DNA of 6,106 nt from Moraxellaceae bacterium (lineage in GTDB: Bacteria > Pseudomonadota > Gammaproteobacteria > Pseudomonadales > Moraxellaceae). The notes under the pieces were generated by a model. That model was not told the origin of the DNA and searched no databases. It saw nothing but the letters and a program-made list of their open reading frames with translations. The stretch spans positions 1 through 6,106 of the forward strand of contig JAUXNL010000283.1 of the NCBI GenBank assembly GCA_030684415.1. The letters are read 5' to 3'. The position numbers and the translations under genes are program-made. The first letter of the stretch is position 1; each line of letters starts with the position of its first letter. Shown piece by piece: positions 5,915-6,106 of the stretch.

Positions 5915-6106
5915 ATGAACCGCCTTCCCGTCACCGTGCTGTCCGGCTTTCTGGGCGCCGGTAAAACCACCCTGCTCAACCACATTTTGCGCAACCGCGA
6001 AGGCCGCCGCGTGGCGGTCATCGTCAATGACATGAGCGAAGTCAATATCGATGCGCAATTTGTCGAGGATGAAGTGCAGCTCACGCGCGGCGAAGAAAAG
6101 ATGGTG
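5915..6106 (+). CDS. COG0523/CobW-family GTPase, ZigA/YciC type (5' part only)
   Basis: Only the first 64 codons are present; the frame stays open to the window edge. The P-loop is GFLGAGKT at residues 11-18, after the beta-strand PVTVLS. VAVIVNDMSEVNIDA at 33-47 is the hallmark of this family and closely matches the ZigA/YciC subgroup, and the final residues RGEEKMV resemble the stretch just before the family's CxCC metal-binding motif, which lies beyond the window. Family members are cytosolic GTP-dependent metallochaperones; zinc-repressed ones are thought to supply zinc to client proteins during starvation. The Zur box upstream supports that subgroup rather than cobalt (CobW) or nitrile hydratase (P47K) roles. 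ATG at 5915 has AGGA at 5901-5904, 10 nt upstream. The gene is divergent from the epimerase gene. Confidence 0.9.
   Translation, partial: MNRLPVTVLSGFLGAGKTTLLNHILRNREGRRVAVIVNDMSEVNIDAQFVEDEVQLTRGEEKMV

Overview
The window is chromosomal DNA from a GC-rich proteobacterium, most likely a gammaproteobacterium. The evidence is the gene order ybeZ-ybeY-ybeX(corC)-lnt, an Lnt whose length and active-site spacing match the E. coli enzyme, and a Zur-type operator resembling the gammaproteobacterial consensus. I cannot name a genus.

Region 1 (1-149) is a short leader that opens with a hexamer tandem repeat and holds no recognisable gene. Region 2 (150-4252) is a tight four-gene operon on the + strand. 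It encodes the PhoH-like ATPase YbeZ (TTG start), the endoribonuclease YbeY, the CBS-domain protein YbeX/CorC and the apolipoprotein N-acyltransferase Lnt. The spacing is 5 nt, then an 8-nt overlap, then 32 nt. The first three genes belong to a conserved ribosome/rRNA-maintenance and ion-homeostasis neighbourhood. Lnt performs the last step of lipoprotein maturation in the inner membrane.

Region 3 (4253-4500) lies between convergent genes and is packed with hairpins: a perfect 15-bp stem-loop, then a three-hairpin repeat (E1) whose last hairpin looks like a bidirectional terminator. Region 4 (4501-5397, - strand) is a complete TIGR01777/YfcH-type NAD(P)-dependent epimerase-like gene with a strong ribosome binding site. 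Region 5 (5398-5914) is a 517-nt divergent intergenic region. It contains a second, inverted copy of the three-hairpin repeat (E2), about 83% identical to E1 over 70 nt, so the two copies bracket the epimerase gene. It ends in a near-perfect Zur-box palindrome that contains a TATAAT -10 element. Region 6 (5915-6106) is the N-terminal 64 codons of a COG0523/CobW-family GTPase of the ZigA/YciC type, cut by the window edge and probably zinc-repressed through that box.

The core genes are well-known families. The two points most worth a second look are the paired hairpin repeat, with a compensatory base-pair change and shared terminal motifs, and the Zur-controlled GTPase promoter.
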